33,594 nucleotides of DNA, taken from contig JAZSEA010000115.1 in NCBI GenBank assembly GCA_045531455.1, positions 1-33,594 on the forward strand, given 5' to 3'. Positions 7,030 through 14,944 of the stretch are shown here, in pieces. The notes under the pieces were generated by a model. It was given only the letters and a program-made list of their open reading frames with translations, was not told the DNA's origin and made no database searches. Origin of the DNA: CAG-390 sp045531455. Lineage in GTDB: Bacteria > Bacillota > Clostridia > Oscillospirales > CAG-272. How positions within the stretch are numbered: position 1 is the stretch's first letter; each line of letters begins with the position of its first letter. A program made the translations under genes and the position numbers.

Positions 7030-8304
7030 ATGTATCTTAATGAAGAACAGCAGGCGATACTGAACGGCTCGCAGGGCGAGACTATGGCGAAGGTTATGAA
7101 GACCCTCGTTATGTTCGGTGACGCTTTCGGAGCCGAAAAGATGGTTCCCGTTACATCAAAGCACAACCACCTCGTTACATCCTTCGGTCTGAAGGTTATG
7201 GCACCCGTCTACGATCTTATGCAGCAGCTTCTTGACGCGGGCGTAAAGTCGGGTCAGACCTTCTCTGTCGACCCCAGACCTCTCGATAAGAACGTACCCG
7301 CGAACTTCCTGCAGAATTTCGTATTCAACAAGCTGATGTACACCAAGCAGGATTTCTACGAGGATCAGCTCAAGAAGCTCGGTCTCCTCTCCGACGATGC
7401 TTTCACCTGTGCTTGCTACCTTGATCAGGTCGGCAACAAGCCCGAGAAGGGCGATATCCTCTCCTGGGCAGAGTCGAGCGCGGTCGTTTACGCAAACTCG
7501 GTACTCGGCGCGCGCTGTAACCGTAACTCGGGCATTATGGACATCATGGGCTCTATCGTCGGCTACGTTCCCTACTTCGGTCTTCTCACCGACGAGGGCA
7601 GAAAAGCTACCTGGATCGTCAAGATCGAGACCACGAAGAAGCCCGAGGCACAGCTTCTTGGCTCCGCGATCGGTATGAAGGTAATGGAGGACGTTCCCTA
7701 CGTCGTCGGACTCGACAAGTGGATCGGCGATGAGCTCAATGATTCAGCTTGCACTTACCTAAAGGACTTCGGCGCGGCTACCGCATCGAACGGCGCGGTC
7801 GGTCTCTATCACATCGACAACCTCACCCCCGAGGCTAAGGAGCTCGGCAAGGCTCTTATTGCGGACGGCGCAAAGGAATACGTCATCACCGACGAAGAGC
7901 TCGAGCGTGTCAAGGCAAACTACCCCGTAGTCTGGAAGAATCCCGACGCAACTCCCAAGCTCTGCTTTATGGGTTGCCCGCATATGTCACTACAGCAGCT
8001 CAAGGACTGGACCGACAAGGTTGAAGCCGCTCTCAAGGAAGCGGGCAACAAGACCGTCCTCATCCCCACGGTATTCACCGCTCCTCCCAAGGTTCTTGAA
8101 GAATTTGGCAAGACCGAATACGCCGCTCGTCTCAAGGCAACCGGCGTTATCACCTCCTATATCTGTCCCCTTATGTATATGAACAACCCGCTCTGCAAGA
8201 AGATGCCCGTCATCACATCGTCGAATAAGCTCCGCACGTACACCTCGGCGCGTTACTACACCGACGACGAAATTCTTGCGGCAATCACGAAGGGAGGCAA
8301 ATGA
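7030..8304 (+). CDS. Aconitase X, large catalytic subunit (DUF521 family)
   Basis: The 424-residue protein matches the aconitase X catalytic domain. GARCNRNSG at 160-168 corresponds to the family GARTNREGG segment, and CFMGCPHMS at 312-320 carries Cys312 and Cys316. Members bind an iron-sulfur cluster and dehydrate hydroxy acids. Characterised examples are cis-3-hydroxy-L-proline dehydratase in bacteria and mevalonate-5-phosphate dehydratase in archaea. I cannot tell the substrate here. The ATG follows GAAAGGA (7016-7022). The small subunit begins at this gene's stop, so the pair is translated together as expected for a split large/swivel enzyme. No promoter was clearly found; transcription may start in element A or read through from the flavoprotein gene. 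Confidence 0.85.
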   Translation: MYLNEEQQAILNGSQGETMAKVMKTLVMFGDAFGAEKMVPVTSKHNHLVTSFGLKVMAPVYDLMQQLLDAGVKSGQTFSVDPRPLDKNVPANFLQNFVFNKLMYTKQDFYEDQLKKLGLLSDDAFTCACYLDQVGNKPEKGDILSWAESSAVVYANSVLGARCNRNSGIMDIMGSIVGYVPYFGLLTDEGRKATWIVKIETTKKPEAQLLGSAIGMKVMEDVPYVVGLDKWIGDELNDSACTYLKDFGAATASNGAVGLYHIDNLTPEAKELGKALIADGAKEYVITDEELERVKANYPVVWKNPDATPKLCFMGCPHMSLQQLKDWTDKVEAALKEAGNKTVLIPTVFTAPPKVLEEFGKTEYAARLKATGVITSYICPLMYMNNPLCKKMPVITSSNKLRTYTSARYYTDDEILAAITKGGK

Positions 8305-8306
8305 AA

Positions 8307-8750
8307 ATGAGAGAATTCAAAGGACGCGTTGTAACACCCGGTACGACCACCGCTGAAGCCGTTGTAACCACACAGGGCTTCAACACCCTCGCCTCGATGC
8401 AGATGGCTCTGCAGTTCGGCGACAAACAGACCAAGTGCGGCGACCAGAACAACCCCGAGATCAACGGCAAGCCCCTCTGCGGCAAGGCTCTCTGCCTGCC
8501 CCAGACGATCGGCTCGACCACGGGCGGACTCGTTCTCTACTGCGCTTGCTCTATGAAGCGTCAGCCCGCTTGTATGCTCTTCTCCGAGCACATCGACTCG
8601 CTCGCAGCCGCAGGCGCGGTTCTCGCTTCCGTTTGGTGCGAGGACATCAATATGCCCGTAATCGACTGCCTCGGCGAGGAATTCCTGAACTTCGTCAAGG
8701 ACGGTATGACCGTCACAGTCAAGGAAGACGGAGTAGTAGTTGTCGACTGA
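8307..8750 (+). CDS. Aconitase X, small swivel subunit (DUF126 family)
   Basis: The 147-residue protein matches the aconitase X swivel domain: a beta-rich N-terminus, the segment CLPQTIGSTTGGLVLY near residues 64-79, and the C-terminal beta strands of a swivelling barrel. With the large subunit it should form the active dehydratase. Two starts are possible. ATG 8301 overlaps the large-subunit stop (ATGA) but lies only 3 nt after GGGAGG. ATG 8307 lies 9 nt after it and is preferred. The product stays in the cytoplasm; no signal or membrane segment is present. A hairpin follows the stop. Confidence 0.85.
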   Translation: MREFKGRVVTPGTTTAEAVVTTQGFNTLASMQMALQFGDKQTKCGDQNNPEINGKPLCGKALCLPQTIGSTTGGLVLYCACSMKRQPACMLFSEHIDSLAAAGAVLASVWCEDINMPVIDCLGEEFLNFVKDGMTVTVKEDGVVVVD

Positions 8751-8765
8751 TAAGGTCAAAAGCAA

Positions 8766-8797
8766 GAGCTGTCTCATTGGTTTCGATGAGACAGCTC
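8766..8797 (+). terminator. Hairpin after aconitase X, probable terminator
   Basis: GAGCTGTCTCAT (8766-8777) pairs perfectly with ATGAGACAGCTC (8786-8797) around an 8-nt loop. No clear T-run follows (CTGCATTGTAATT), so termination may be weak or the hairpin may protect the 3' end. Confidence 0.5.
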
Positions 8798-8821
8798 CTG
8801 CATTGTAATTATGTTTAGCTT

Positions 8822-9250
8822 TTCTGTTTTTCAATCAGACTAATAATGTCCTCCTCATCCACCGCCCTACGGCGGTCCCCCTTCTCCGCTGGAGAAGGCA
8901 TATGGAATTCGTGCTACAATTAAGTATGTGCGTCGAATATCGTAATTGCAAGTACTTTTATTCTATCAAATAGAATATTTGGAAAATATATATGCAATAT
9001 CTCAGCACAAGAGATAATTGCATAATAATTTGAACTGCTCGAATAGAAAAATATAACCGACTATTCCACGTTTTAGAACAGTATCAGCGGATCGTAAGAT
9101 CCGGCTGTTCGCCGCAGGCGAACTATGCCTTCTCCAGCGGAGAAGGGGGACCGCCGAGCCGGGTTCCCGAAAATGCGCTCGCGCGTTTTTGGGGTTCGGG
9201 CGTGGGGCGGTGGATGAGGAGGACACTATTCTGCCCAATATCACACAGAA
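8822..9250. mobile_element. MITE-like inverted-repeat element B
   Basis: This is the same family as element A. Left end: TTCTGTTTTT, AATAATGTCCTCCTCATCC, the palindrome-like ACCGCC-CTAC-GGCGGT (8861-8876) and the hairpin CCTTCTCC/GGAGAAGG (8880-8898). Right end, inverted: the same hairpin at 9128-9146, then ACCGCC (9150-9155) and GGCGGT (9206-9211) enclosing a 50-nt extra structured insert, then GGATGAGGAGGACACTATT. The core is AT-rich (about 8900-9100) and holds no gene; a weak TTGAAC/TATAAC pair at 9030-9057 could be a promoter. With the hairpin at 8766 it accounts for the gene-free stretch 8751-9304. It ends about 55 nt before the transporter gene. Confidence 0.65.
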
Positions 9251-9304
9251 GTGAATTATACAATATAATTTATTTAGCATCATATAAATTTTCGGAGGCT
9301 CGTT

Positions 9305-10471
9305 TTGATAACTCTACTTTCCAAAATCTTTATCCGCAACCGCGAGGATACCTCGTCGCCCGCTGTCAGAAGCGCGTACGGCACCCTCTGCGGCATTATG
9401 GGTATCATCCTCAACATAGTTCTCTTCGGCATCAAGATGCTCGCGGGCATCCTCAGCGGCGCGATCTCGATCATGGCTGACGCCTTCAACAATCTCACCG
9501 ATGCCGGCTCATCGGTCATCACCCTGATCGGCTTCCGTATGTCGGGTCAGAAGCCCGACCGCGACCACCCCTTCGGTCACGGAAGGATCGAATACGTCTC
9601 GGGTCTGATCGTCTCGATGCTCATCATCCTCGTCGGCTTTGAGCTCGGTAAGACGTCTCTCGAAAAGATCATCACGCCCGAGCCCGTCGAGTTCAGCATC
9701 GCAGCCGTCATCATTCTCGCCTGCTCGATCCTCGGCAAGGCTTATATGGCTCTTTACAATTTCCGCGTCGGAAGAATGATCTCGTCTGCGGCTATGCGCG
9801 CAACCGCACAGGACAGCCTCAACGACTGCATCGCAACGGGCGCGGTACTCATCTGCCTTCTGATCTCACATTTCCTCAATTTCAATATCGACGCCTACTG
9901 CGGTCTCGCGGTATCCGCCTTCATCCTTTTCTCGGGTCTGCGCTCGGTAAAGGAGACTATGGATCCCCTCCTCGGCACACCCCCGAGTGAGGAATTCATC
10001 AAGCGAATCGAGGAGATCGTTTATTCCTATGAGGGAGTCGAGGGGATCCACGACCTTATCGTTCACGATTACGGTCCAGCGAGAACAATGATCTCGCTTC
10101 ACGCCGAGGTCTCCGCCGACGCCGATCTGCTCGAGACCCACGATATGATCGATAATATCGAGAAGGAGCTGCGCGAGGCGCTGAGCTGTGACGCCGTCAT
10201 CCATATGGACCCGATCGCAACCAACGACGAGCTGACTAATTCTGTCCGCGCAAAGGTCGCCTCCCTCGTCACCTGCATCGATCCCGCGCTGACGATCCAC
10301 GATTTCCGTATGGTCACGGGTCCCACGCACACCAACGTCATCTTCGACGTCGTTGTGCCCTTCGACCTCAAGAAGAGTGACGACGAGATCCGCGCAAGCG
10401 TCGAAAAGATCGTAAAATCGATCGACGAAAGCTATTTTTCCGTCATAAATATCGACAAATCCTACGTTTGA
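9305..10471 (+). CDS. Cation diffusion facilitator family transporter, possibly Mn(II)
   Basis: The 388-residue protein has a short cytoplasmic start, about six membrane helices (about 25-200) and a cytoplasmic metal-sensing domain (about 205-290), followed by roughly 90 further residues that may be a second copy of that fold. DRDHPFGHGRIEY is the family loop after helix 2. The transport-site residues appear as Asp59-x3-Asn63 in helix 2 and Asp170-x3-Asp174 in helix 5. Zinc exporters usually have His in one position; a D/N/D/D set resembles manganese exporters. It would export divalent metal in exchange for protons. The start is TTG at 9305 with GGAGG seven bases upstream. It sits alone between element B and a terminator. 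Confidence 0.85.
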   Translation: MITLLSKIFIRNREDTSSPAVRSAYGTLCGIMGIILNIVLFGIKMLAGILSGAISIMADAFNNLTDAGSSVITLIGFRMSGQKPDRDHPFGHGRIEYVSGLIVSMLIILVGFELGKTSLEKIITPEPVEFSIAAVIILACSILGKAYMALYNFRVGRMISSAAMRATAQDSLNDCIATGAVLICLLISHFLNFNIDAYCGLAVSAFILFSGLRSVKETMDPLLGTPPSEEFIKRIEEIVYSYEGVEGIHDLIVHDYGPARTMISLHAEVSADADLLETHDMIDNIEKELREALSCDAVIHMDPIATNDELTNSVRAKVASLVTCIDPALTIHDFRMVTGPTHTNVIFDVVVPFDLKKSDDEIRASVEKIVKSIDESYFSVINIDKSYV

Positions 10472-10496
10472 TCAATAATTTAATTATACTCAATTC

Positions 10497-10527
10497 ATAA
10501 AACCCCTTGACAGCGAAGGGGTTTTAT
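10497..10527 (+). terminator. Rho-independent terminator overlapping the next promoter
   Basis: ATAAAACCCCTT (10497-10508) pairs with AAGGGGTTTTAT (10516-10527) around GACAGCG. The T-rich right arm supplies the termination tract. The -35 box TTGACA of the next gene spans the left arm and loop, so terminator and promoter share bases. Confidence 0.8.
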
Positions 10528-10535
10528 TGTATAAT
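10507..10535 (+). promoter_or_regulatory. Sigma-A promoter for the third surface protein
   Basis: Consensus TTGACA (10507-10512), a 17-nt spacer and TATAAT (10530-10535). The start codon is at 10566. The -35 lies inside the terminator of the upstream transporter gene. Confidence 0.85.
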
Positions 10536-10565
10536 TATACTATATTAATAAAAAGGAGCTCAATT

Positions 10566-11981
10566 ATGAAAAAGTTTTTAGCAATCGTACTTACCGCCGC
10601 TATGCTTCTCTCGCTTGCGCTCGTTGGCGTATCAGCTGCAGAAGTTTATGACGGCTCAAGCGTATCCGCTTCTCTTTCCGGCGCTGGAACAGAGGCTGAT
10701 CCCTATCTTATCGCAAACGGCGCAGATCTCGCCCTCTTTGCATCCGCACCCGTTGACGGCGCTTCCTACAAGCTGACCGCTGACATCGTTTGGTCCTCCT
10801 CCCTCGAGGCAACCAACTGGACTCCCGTAACCTTCAACGGCACCTTCGACGGCGACGGACATTCGATCTCCGGTCTCTGTGTCAAAGGCGAGAAGACTGC
10901 GGCTCTCTTCGCTAACGCTACCGGTACCATCAAGAACCTCACCGTTAAGGATTCTTACTTTGAGGGAAGCAAGTACATCGCCGCTATCGTCGGTCAGGTA
11001 GCACCCGCGGATTCCAAGGATGCCGCTCCCTCCCTCGTGATCGATAACTGCGTAAGCTATGCTAAGCTCTGCTCAACCAAGAACAGCTCGCTCATCGGCT
11101 CTATGATCGGTGATGCTTTCGCTAACGCAAAGACTCCCAACTATCTTACCGTTACCGTCACCAACTGCGTAAACTACGCTGACATTACCACTACCACCGA
11201 CGGAACAGTATACGTTGGCGGTATCGTCGGCCGTACCTACGGTATCCCCGCAATAGTTGAAAACTGCGCAAACTTCGGTAATCTCAACTCCATTTCCGCT
11301 ATCACGGGCGGTATCGTCGGTCAGGGCGGTATCAGCGGAAGCACCTACGAGGGCTTCTCTACCAAGATCAGCAACTGCTTCAACGCAGGTAATGCTACCG
11401 CTAAGCGCATCTGCGGCGGTATCATCGGACGCGCATACCCCGGCGTATACGTTGACGGATGCGTAAACGTCGGTAACTGCACCATCACCGCTACCGATGC
11501 GGCTAAGGACGGCTACAACGATCAGTTTGGACCCATCACCGGTCACGGCCCCGACACCAGAGCTGAAGGCGCAACCTTCACAAACTGCGGCGAGATCACA
11601 AATTGCTACAGCTCCGCAGATGCTGTTTACTCCAACGTAAACGATGCAGAGGCTAAGCCCTTCTACGCATCCCTCACAACCGTAAAGACCGCAGCAGAGC
11701 TCAACAGCGATGCTATGGTTGCCGCTCTCGGCGATGCTTGGACACTCTCCGAAGGCAAGCTCACCCTCAAGCTTCTCGCAGTTGAGCCCGAACAGCCCGA
11801 GGTTACCGAGCCCGTAGCTCCCGAGACCACCGAGGCACCTGTTGAGACCACCGAGCCTGCTCCCGAGACCACCGAGCCCGGTTCCTCTTCCGACACCGGC
11901 GACTCCTTCGTGATCTTCGCGGCTATCGCTCTCATCTCGATCGCTGCAGTTGCAGTTGTCTCCAAGAAGAGAGAGAACTAA
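10566..11981 (+). CDS. Beta-helix repeat surface protein with cell-wall anchor-like tail (paralog 3)
   Basis: The 471-residue product has a signal peptide (MKKFLAIVLTAAMLLSLAL, cut near SAA), an N-terminal segment with GAGTEADPYLIANGADLALF, then GTFDGDGHSISGL. Repeats of the form GGIVG...I-NC-N-GN follow, as in GLUG-type beta-helices. A long Glu-Thr-Pro stalk leads to SSDTGDSFVIF, a hydrophobic helix and KKREN. The tail is almost identical to the genes at 255 and 2639, but the signal peptide and repeats are more distant. An upstream in-frame start at 10527 falls in the promoter, so the ATG at 10566 after AAAAAGGAG is chosen. Attachment to the wall by a sortase that accepts SSDTG is inferred; no sortase lies in the window. 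Confidence 0.85.
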   Translation: MKKFLAIVLTAAMLLSLALVGVSAAEVYDGSSVSASLSGAGTEADPYLIANGADLALFASAPVDGASYKLTADIVWSSSLEATNWTPVTFNGTFDGDGHSISGLCVKGEKTAALFANATGTIKNLTVKDSYFEGSKYIAAIVGQVAPADSKDAAPSLVIDNCVSYAKLCSTKNSSLIGSMIGDAFANAKTPNYLTVTVTNCVNYADITTTTDGTVYVGGIVGRTYGIPAIVENCANFGNLNSISAITGGIVGQGGISGSTYEGFSTKISNCFNAGNATAKRICGGIIGRAYPGVYVDGCVNVGNCTITATDAAKDGYNDQFGPITGHGPDTRAEGATFTNCGEITNCYSSADAVYSNVNDAEAKPFYASLTTVKTAAELNSDAMVAALGDAWTLSEGKLTLKLLAVEPEQPEVTEPVAPETTEAPVETTEPAPETTEPGSSSDTGDSFVIFAAIALISIAAVAVVSKKREN

Positions 11982-11986
11982 TTTTG

Positions 11987-12026
11987 AATAAAGAAATCCG
12001 AGCCTCCGGGCTCGGATTTCTTTATT
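11987..12026. terminator. Bidirectional terminator between convergent genes
   Basis: An 18-bp perfect stem (outer arm AATAAAGAAATCC, inner GAGCC/GGCTC) closes a TCCG tetraloop. A/T-rich outer arms give T-runs on both strands. It ends the surface-protein gene on the plus strand and overlaps the stop of the minus-strand gene at 12025. Confidence 0.9.
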
Positions 12027-12630
12027 ATAAATCTATAATCGTCCAATCGGCATAGGTCTCGTCGTGGTAATTCGGATAGGTCACGTAGGATATCGTCTTT
12101 TCCTTTTGCTCGAAAAGGTCAATATAGGTCTTCTCCGAGGTGACCTTACAGAATGAGATCATACCGAGATCTCTGCACTTTGCCGCAGATTCCTCGGTTA
12201 TGCCATCGAGCACGCTTGCCCCGTCCACAACGATCATAATTTTGCCGCCGCAGTAAAGAGACGTCGGGAAAAAGATCGTAGTTTTGCCCACGCGGCATTT
12301 TCTCTCAAGCAGTTCGTGCATCCTGAGATTTTCGCACGCCCAATTCCGGATGGACGATACCGCCGCGTTGATCTCAACCGATCCGTCAAAATATAACCAA
12401 TCGCACACTCCCGATCTGTCATATAGCGCATCGACCTCTTTGCTTATCCCTTTAAGATACGCATCGAACGGAGTGCCCTTTATGACCGCGCCGTAATGCG
12501 GGATACGGTTGTAGGGAGCCGAAAAGCCTTCGGGCAATCTGCCCTCGCCCTCCATAAATTCAAGGAGAAGCTTTTCCATTTCGGCGCGGGCTTCCTCGAT
12601 CTTTCGCTCTTTGGATCTGAACCCAAACAT
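12025..12630 (-). CDS. Hypothetical protein, last gene of the minus-strand run
   Basis: The 201-residue protein is not recognised. The N-terminus is charged and helical (residues about 5-35), and the rest looks like a soluble alpha/beta protein with aromatic and Cys-rich stretches. No signal peptide or membrane helix is seen. The ATG at 12630 comes one base after the stop of the HAD phosphatase gene and has GGGAAAGG within that gene's end as its binding site. A TTG at 12651 is possible but less likely. Close coupling suggests co-transcription. Its stop lies within the shared bidirectional terminator. Confidence 0.7.
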   Translation of the reverse strand: MFGFRSKERKIEEARAEMEKLLLEFMEGEGRLPEGFSAPYNRIPHYGAVIKGTPFDAYLKGISKEVDALYDRSGVCDWLYFDGSVEINAAVSSIRNWACENLRMHELLERKCRVGKTTIFFPTSLYCGGKIMIVVDGASVLDGITEESAAKCRDLGMISFCKVTSEKTYIDLFEQKEKTISYVTYPNYHDETYADWTIIDL

Positions 12631-12631
12631 A

Positions 12632-13480
12632 TTACGCCTTTCCCTCTTCAATGAGCTCGATAAGGCTTGCGATAAGCCCCTCGGTGTGGTGGCAGAGGCA
12701 GAAGTCGGCTACCTCCTTGATGCAATCGAGGGCGTTAGTAGGGCAAACGGCAACGTCAGCCGCCCTCAGCATCGTAAGATCGTTCTCGTAGTCGCCGCAG
12801 GCATAGATCTTTACGGGCTTGCCGACCTTCTTCTCAACGTACTCGCGGAGAGCGGGAAGCATAGTCGCCTTTGTCGTGCCCGGTGCCTGAAACTCGAGAT
12901 ATGCCGCGCCCGATTTGCTCGTTTCAAAGCGACCCGGCCATTTTTCCTCGGCGGCGCGGCGGAATTCGTCGGTCTGCTCGATCGAGCCGCGGACGACCGT
13001 CTTGTACCAATCCGCGATCGAGCCCCACTCCTCCTCGGGGAGCGTGAAGACCTTTGCGGGCGCGACTCCATTGAGGTCGCGGTCGACCTCGGGGCAACGC
13101 GCGCGCTGTGCGGGAGAGGAAAGAAAGCCCTCCTCGACCGAAATTCTCGCGCCGAGATTCGGGTATTCGCTCACCATAAAATCGATAAGCTCTCTGACGT
13201 GATCGCGGTCCATAAGTCTGCCGTCGATCATTTTGTCGGTTCTGAGATCAGCGAGCATCGCGCCGTTACAGCCGACAACGGGTGCGTTGACGAGATCTGC
13301 GGCGTCCTGCCATTTATGCTTGAGGTTGAGATTCGTTCTGCCCGTAGCGACCGTGAAATGACCGCCCTGCGCCTTCAGCCTCTCGACAGCCTTGAGATTT
13401 CGCTCGATCGGCGCGCCGTGCTTGCCGAAGAATGTGCCGTCAAGGTCGGTTACGATCAGAATGTTGCTTAAATCTGCCAT
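12632..13480 (-). CDS. HAD-superfamily (IIB, Cof-like) phosphatase
   Basis: The 282-residue protein carries HAD motif I DLDGT at 13-17 (Asp13 nucleophile, Asp15 acid/base). It also has TGRTN after motif II, a C2-type cap in the middle, and motif IV as GDYENDLTML near 235, with Asp residues for magnesium. The family dephosphorylates small metabolites such as sugar phosphates and nucleotides; the substrate cannot be read. The start is ATG 13480 with GGAAG upstream, 2 nt after the rluD stop, so it is probably in the same transcript. Confidence 0.8.
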   Translation of the reverse strand: MADLSNILIVTDLDGTFFGKHGAPIERNLKAVERLKAQGGHFTVATGRTNLNLKHKWQDAADLVNAPVVGCNGAMLADLRTDKMIDGRLMDRDHVRELIDFMVSEYPNLGARISVEEGFLSSPAQRARCPEVDRDLNGVAPAKVFTLPEEEWGSIADWYKTVVRGSIEQTDEFRRAAEEKWPGRFETSKSGAAYLEFQAPGTTKATMLPALREYVEKKVGKPVKIYACGDYENDLTMLRAADVAVCPTNALDCIKEVADFCLCHHTEGLIASLIELIEEGKA

Positions 13481-13482
13481 AG

Positions 13483-14430
13483 TCAGTCTTCCTGTCTGAA
13501 AATTTCAATGAGGTGCGCCATATTTTCGGGGAGCGGAGCCTCGAAGCTCATACGCTGACCCGTGCGCGGATGATCGAGCTCAAGCCTGTAGGCGTGAAGA
13601 GCCTGACCCGAAATGTATTTTGAATGTAGCTTTGCCGCGCGGCATTTGTCGCCGCCGTATACGGTGTCTCCGAGGACGGGATGACCGATGCTCGACATAT
13701 GAACGCGGATCTGATGCGTCCGTCCCGTCTCGAGCTTACATTCGATAAGAGAGATACCGTGGAATCTCTCCTTGACGGTAAAATGCGTTACCGCCTCACG
13801 TCCGCCCGCAACGATCGCCATTTTCTTGCGATCCACGGGATGGCGTCCGATCGGCGCGTCGACCCTGCCGGTATCTTCCTTCGGAGAGCCGACACAGAGC
13901 GCCATATATCGTCTGTACGCCGTGTGAAGCGCGATCTGCTCGGAGAGCGAGCGGTGTGCCACGTCGTTCTTTGCAACAACGAGGAGACCCGAGGTGTCCT
14001 TGTCGATGCGGTGGACGATTCCCGGACGCTGAACTCCGCCGATGCCCGAAAGAGAGCTTCCGCAATGATACAGCAGAGCTGAAACGAGCGTACCCGTCAT
14101 ATTTCCGGGTGCGGGATGGACGACCATTCCCTTCGGCTTGTTGATAACTATGATGTCCGCGTCCTCGTAGATCACGTCGAGGGGGATATCCTCAGGCACG
14201 ACCTCGTCGGGAAGCGGCTCGGGGCGCACGACCACTACGGTCTCGCCCTCGCGGAGAAGATAATTCTTCTTTACGTTCTTACCGCCGACGGTAACGCGAC
14301 CTTCATCGCAAAGCTTCGCCGCCGCAGAGCGCGAAAGAGGCTCGTCATCGGATGCGCTCATACGCGCGAGAAAGCTATCGACCCTCTCGCCCGCCTCAGC
14401 GCGGTAGACGCTCGTAAGCTCGCCGCTCAT
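13483..14430 (-). CDS. rluD: Large-subunit rRNA pseudouridine synthase, RluD-type
   Basis: The 315-residue protein begins with an S4 RNA-binding domain (about 14-70) and continues as an RluA-family catalytic domain. HRIDKDTSG lies at 140-148, with Asp143 the expected nucleophile, and RTHQIRVHMSSIGHPVLGD is the conserved binding segment. RluD-type enzymes convert uridines of 23S rRNA helix 69 to pseudouridine; the exact target here is by homology only. ATG 14430 overlaps the lspA stop (ATGA), so translation is coupled. The longer in-frame extension to 14679 runs through lspA in another frame and is rejected. Confidence 0.9.
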   Translation of the reverse strand: MSGELTSVYRAEAGERVDSFLARMSASDDEPLSRSAAAKLCDEGRVTVGGKNVKKNYLLREGETVVVVRPEPLPDEVVPEDIPLDVIYEDADIIVINKPKGMVVHPAPGNMTGTLVSALLYHCGSSLSGIGGVQRPGIVHRIDKDTSGLLVVAKNDVAHRSLSEQIALHTAYRRYMALCVGSPKEDTGRVDAPIGRHPVDRKKMAIVAGGREAVTHFTVKERFHGISLIECKLETGRTHQIRVHMSSIGHPVLGDTVYGGDKCRAAKLHSKYISGQALHAYRLELDHPRTGQRMSFEAPLPENMAHLIEIFRQED

Positions 14431-14927
14431 TCCTCGGTCTCCTTTGCTTCCTTCTCTGCCTTTTCCTTCTTGTAAGCCTTCACCGTGTCGATAATGAGCC
14501 ACAAAGACAGCATAAAGGTGCCGACGCAGACGCAGGAATCGGCAATGTTGAAGACCCATTTCCAAAGGGTCGGAAATGCGCAGAAGTCGATAAAATCTAT
14601 GACGTAGCCGAGAAGAATGCGGTCGATCATATTTCCGATACCACCGCCGACGATGAGTATCAGCGAGGTCATGACCCACTTGCTTTTCGGCTTGTATTTA
14701 CAAATGTAATAGATCAAGGCGGCGATCATAAGAGTTGAAAGGACGAGGAAGACCCAACGGTGATCGTCGAGCATTCCGAATGCCGCGCCGTCGTTTTCAA
14801 CGTAGGTGAAGCGAAGTACGCCGTCGATGAGGTAATAGGACGGCTTGCCCTGCAGCAGAGCCACGACCAGCCACTTCGAGAGCTGATCAACAAATATTAT
14901 CAGAATTAAGAGAATTATCCAAAGCAT
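14427..14927 (-). CDS. lspA: Prolipoprotein signal peptidase
   Basis: The 166-residue membrane protein has four hydrophobic segments. It shows FVDQLSKW at 12-19, VENDGAAFG at 43-51, GGGIGNMIDR at 94-103, VIDF with Asp111, and FNIADS with Asp130; the two Asp residues are the catalytic pair. It cleaves lipoprotein signal peptides ahead of the lipidated Cys. Three candidate lipoprotein substrates are encoded further right (26097, 29179, 31798). ATG 14927 follows AAGGAAAG; an in-frame ATG at 14954 lies inside the upstream hairpin and is less likely. The Lys/Glu-rich C-terminus is extended. Confidence 0.93.
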   Translation of the reverse strand: MLWIILLILIIFVDQLSKWLVVALLQGKPSYYLIDGVLRFTYVENDGAAFGMLDDHRWVFLVLSTLMIAALIYYICKYKPKSKWVMTSLILIVGGGIGNMIDRILLGYVIDFIDFCAFPTLWKWVFNIADSCVCVGTFMLSLWLIIDTVKAYKKEKAEKEAKETEE

Positions 14928-14944
14928 TTTGCTTTCCTTATGAG

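Noticed and set aside
6837..7166. A minus-strand open frame across element A and the aconitase X start
   Set aside because: It crosses palindromic repeat modules and the start of a well-supported gene, and no family resemblance is seen.
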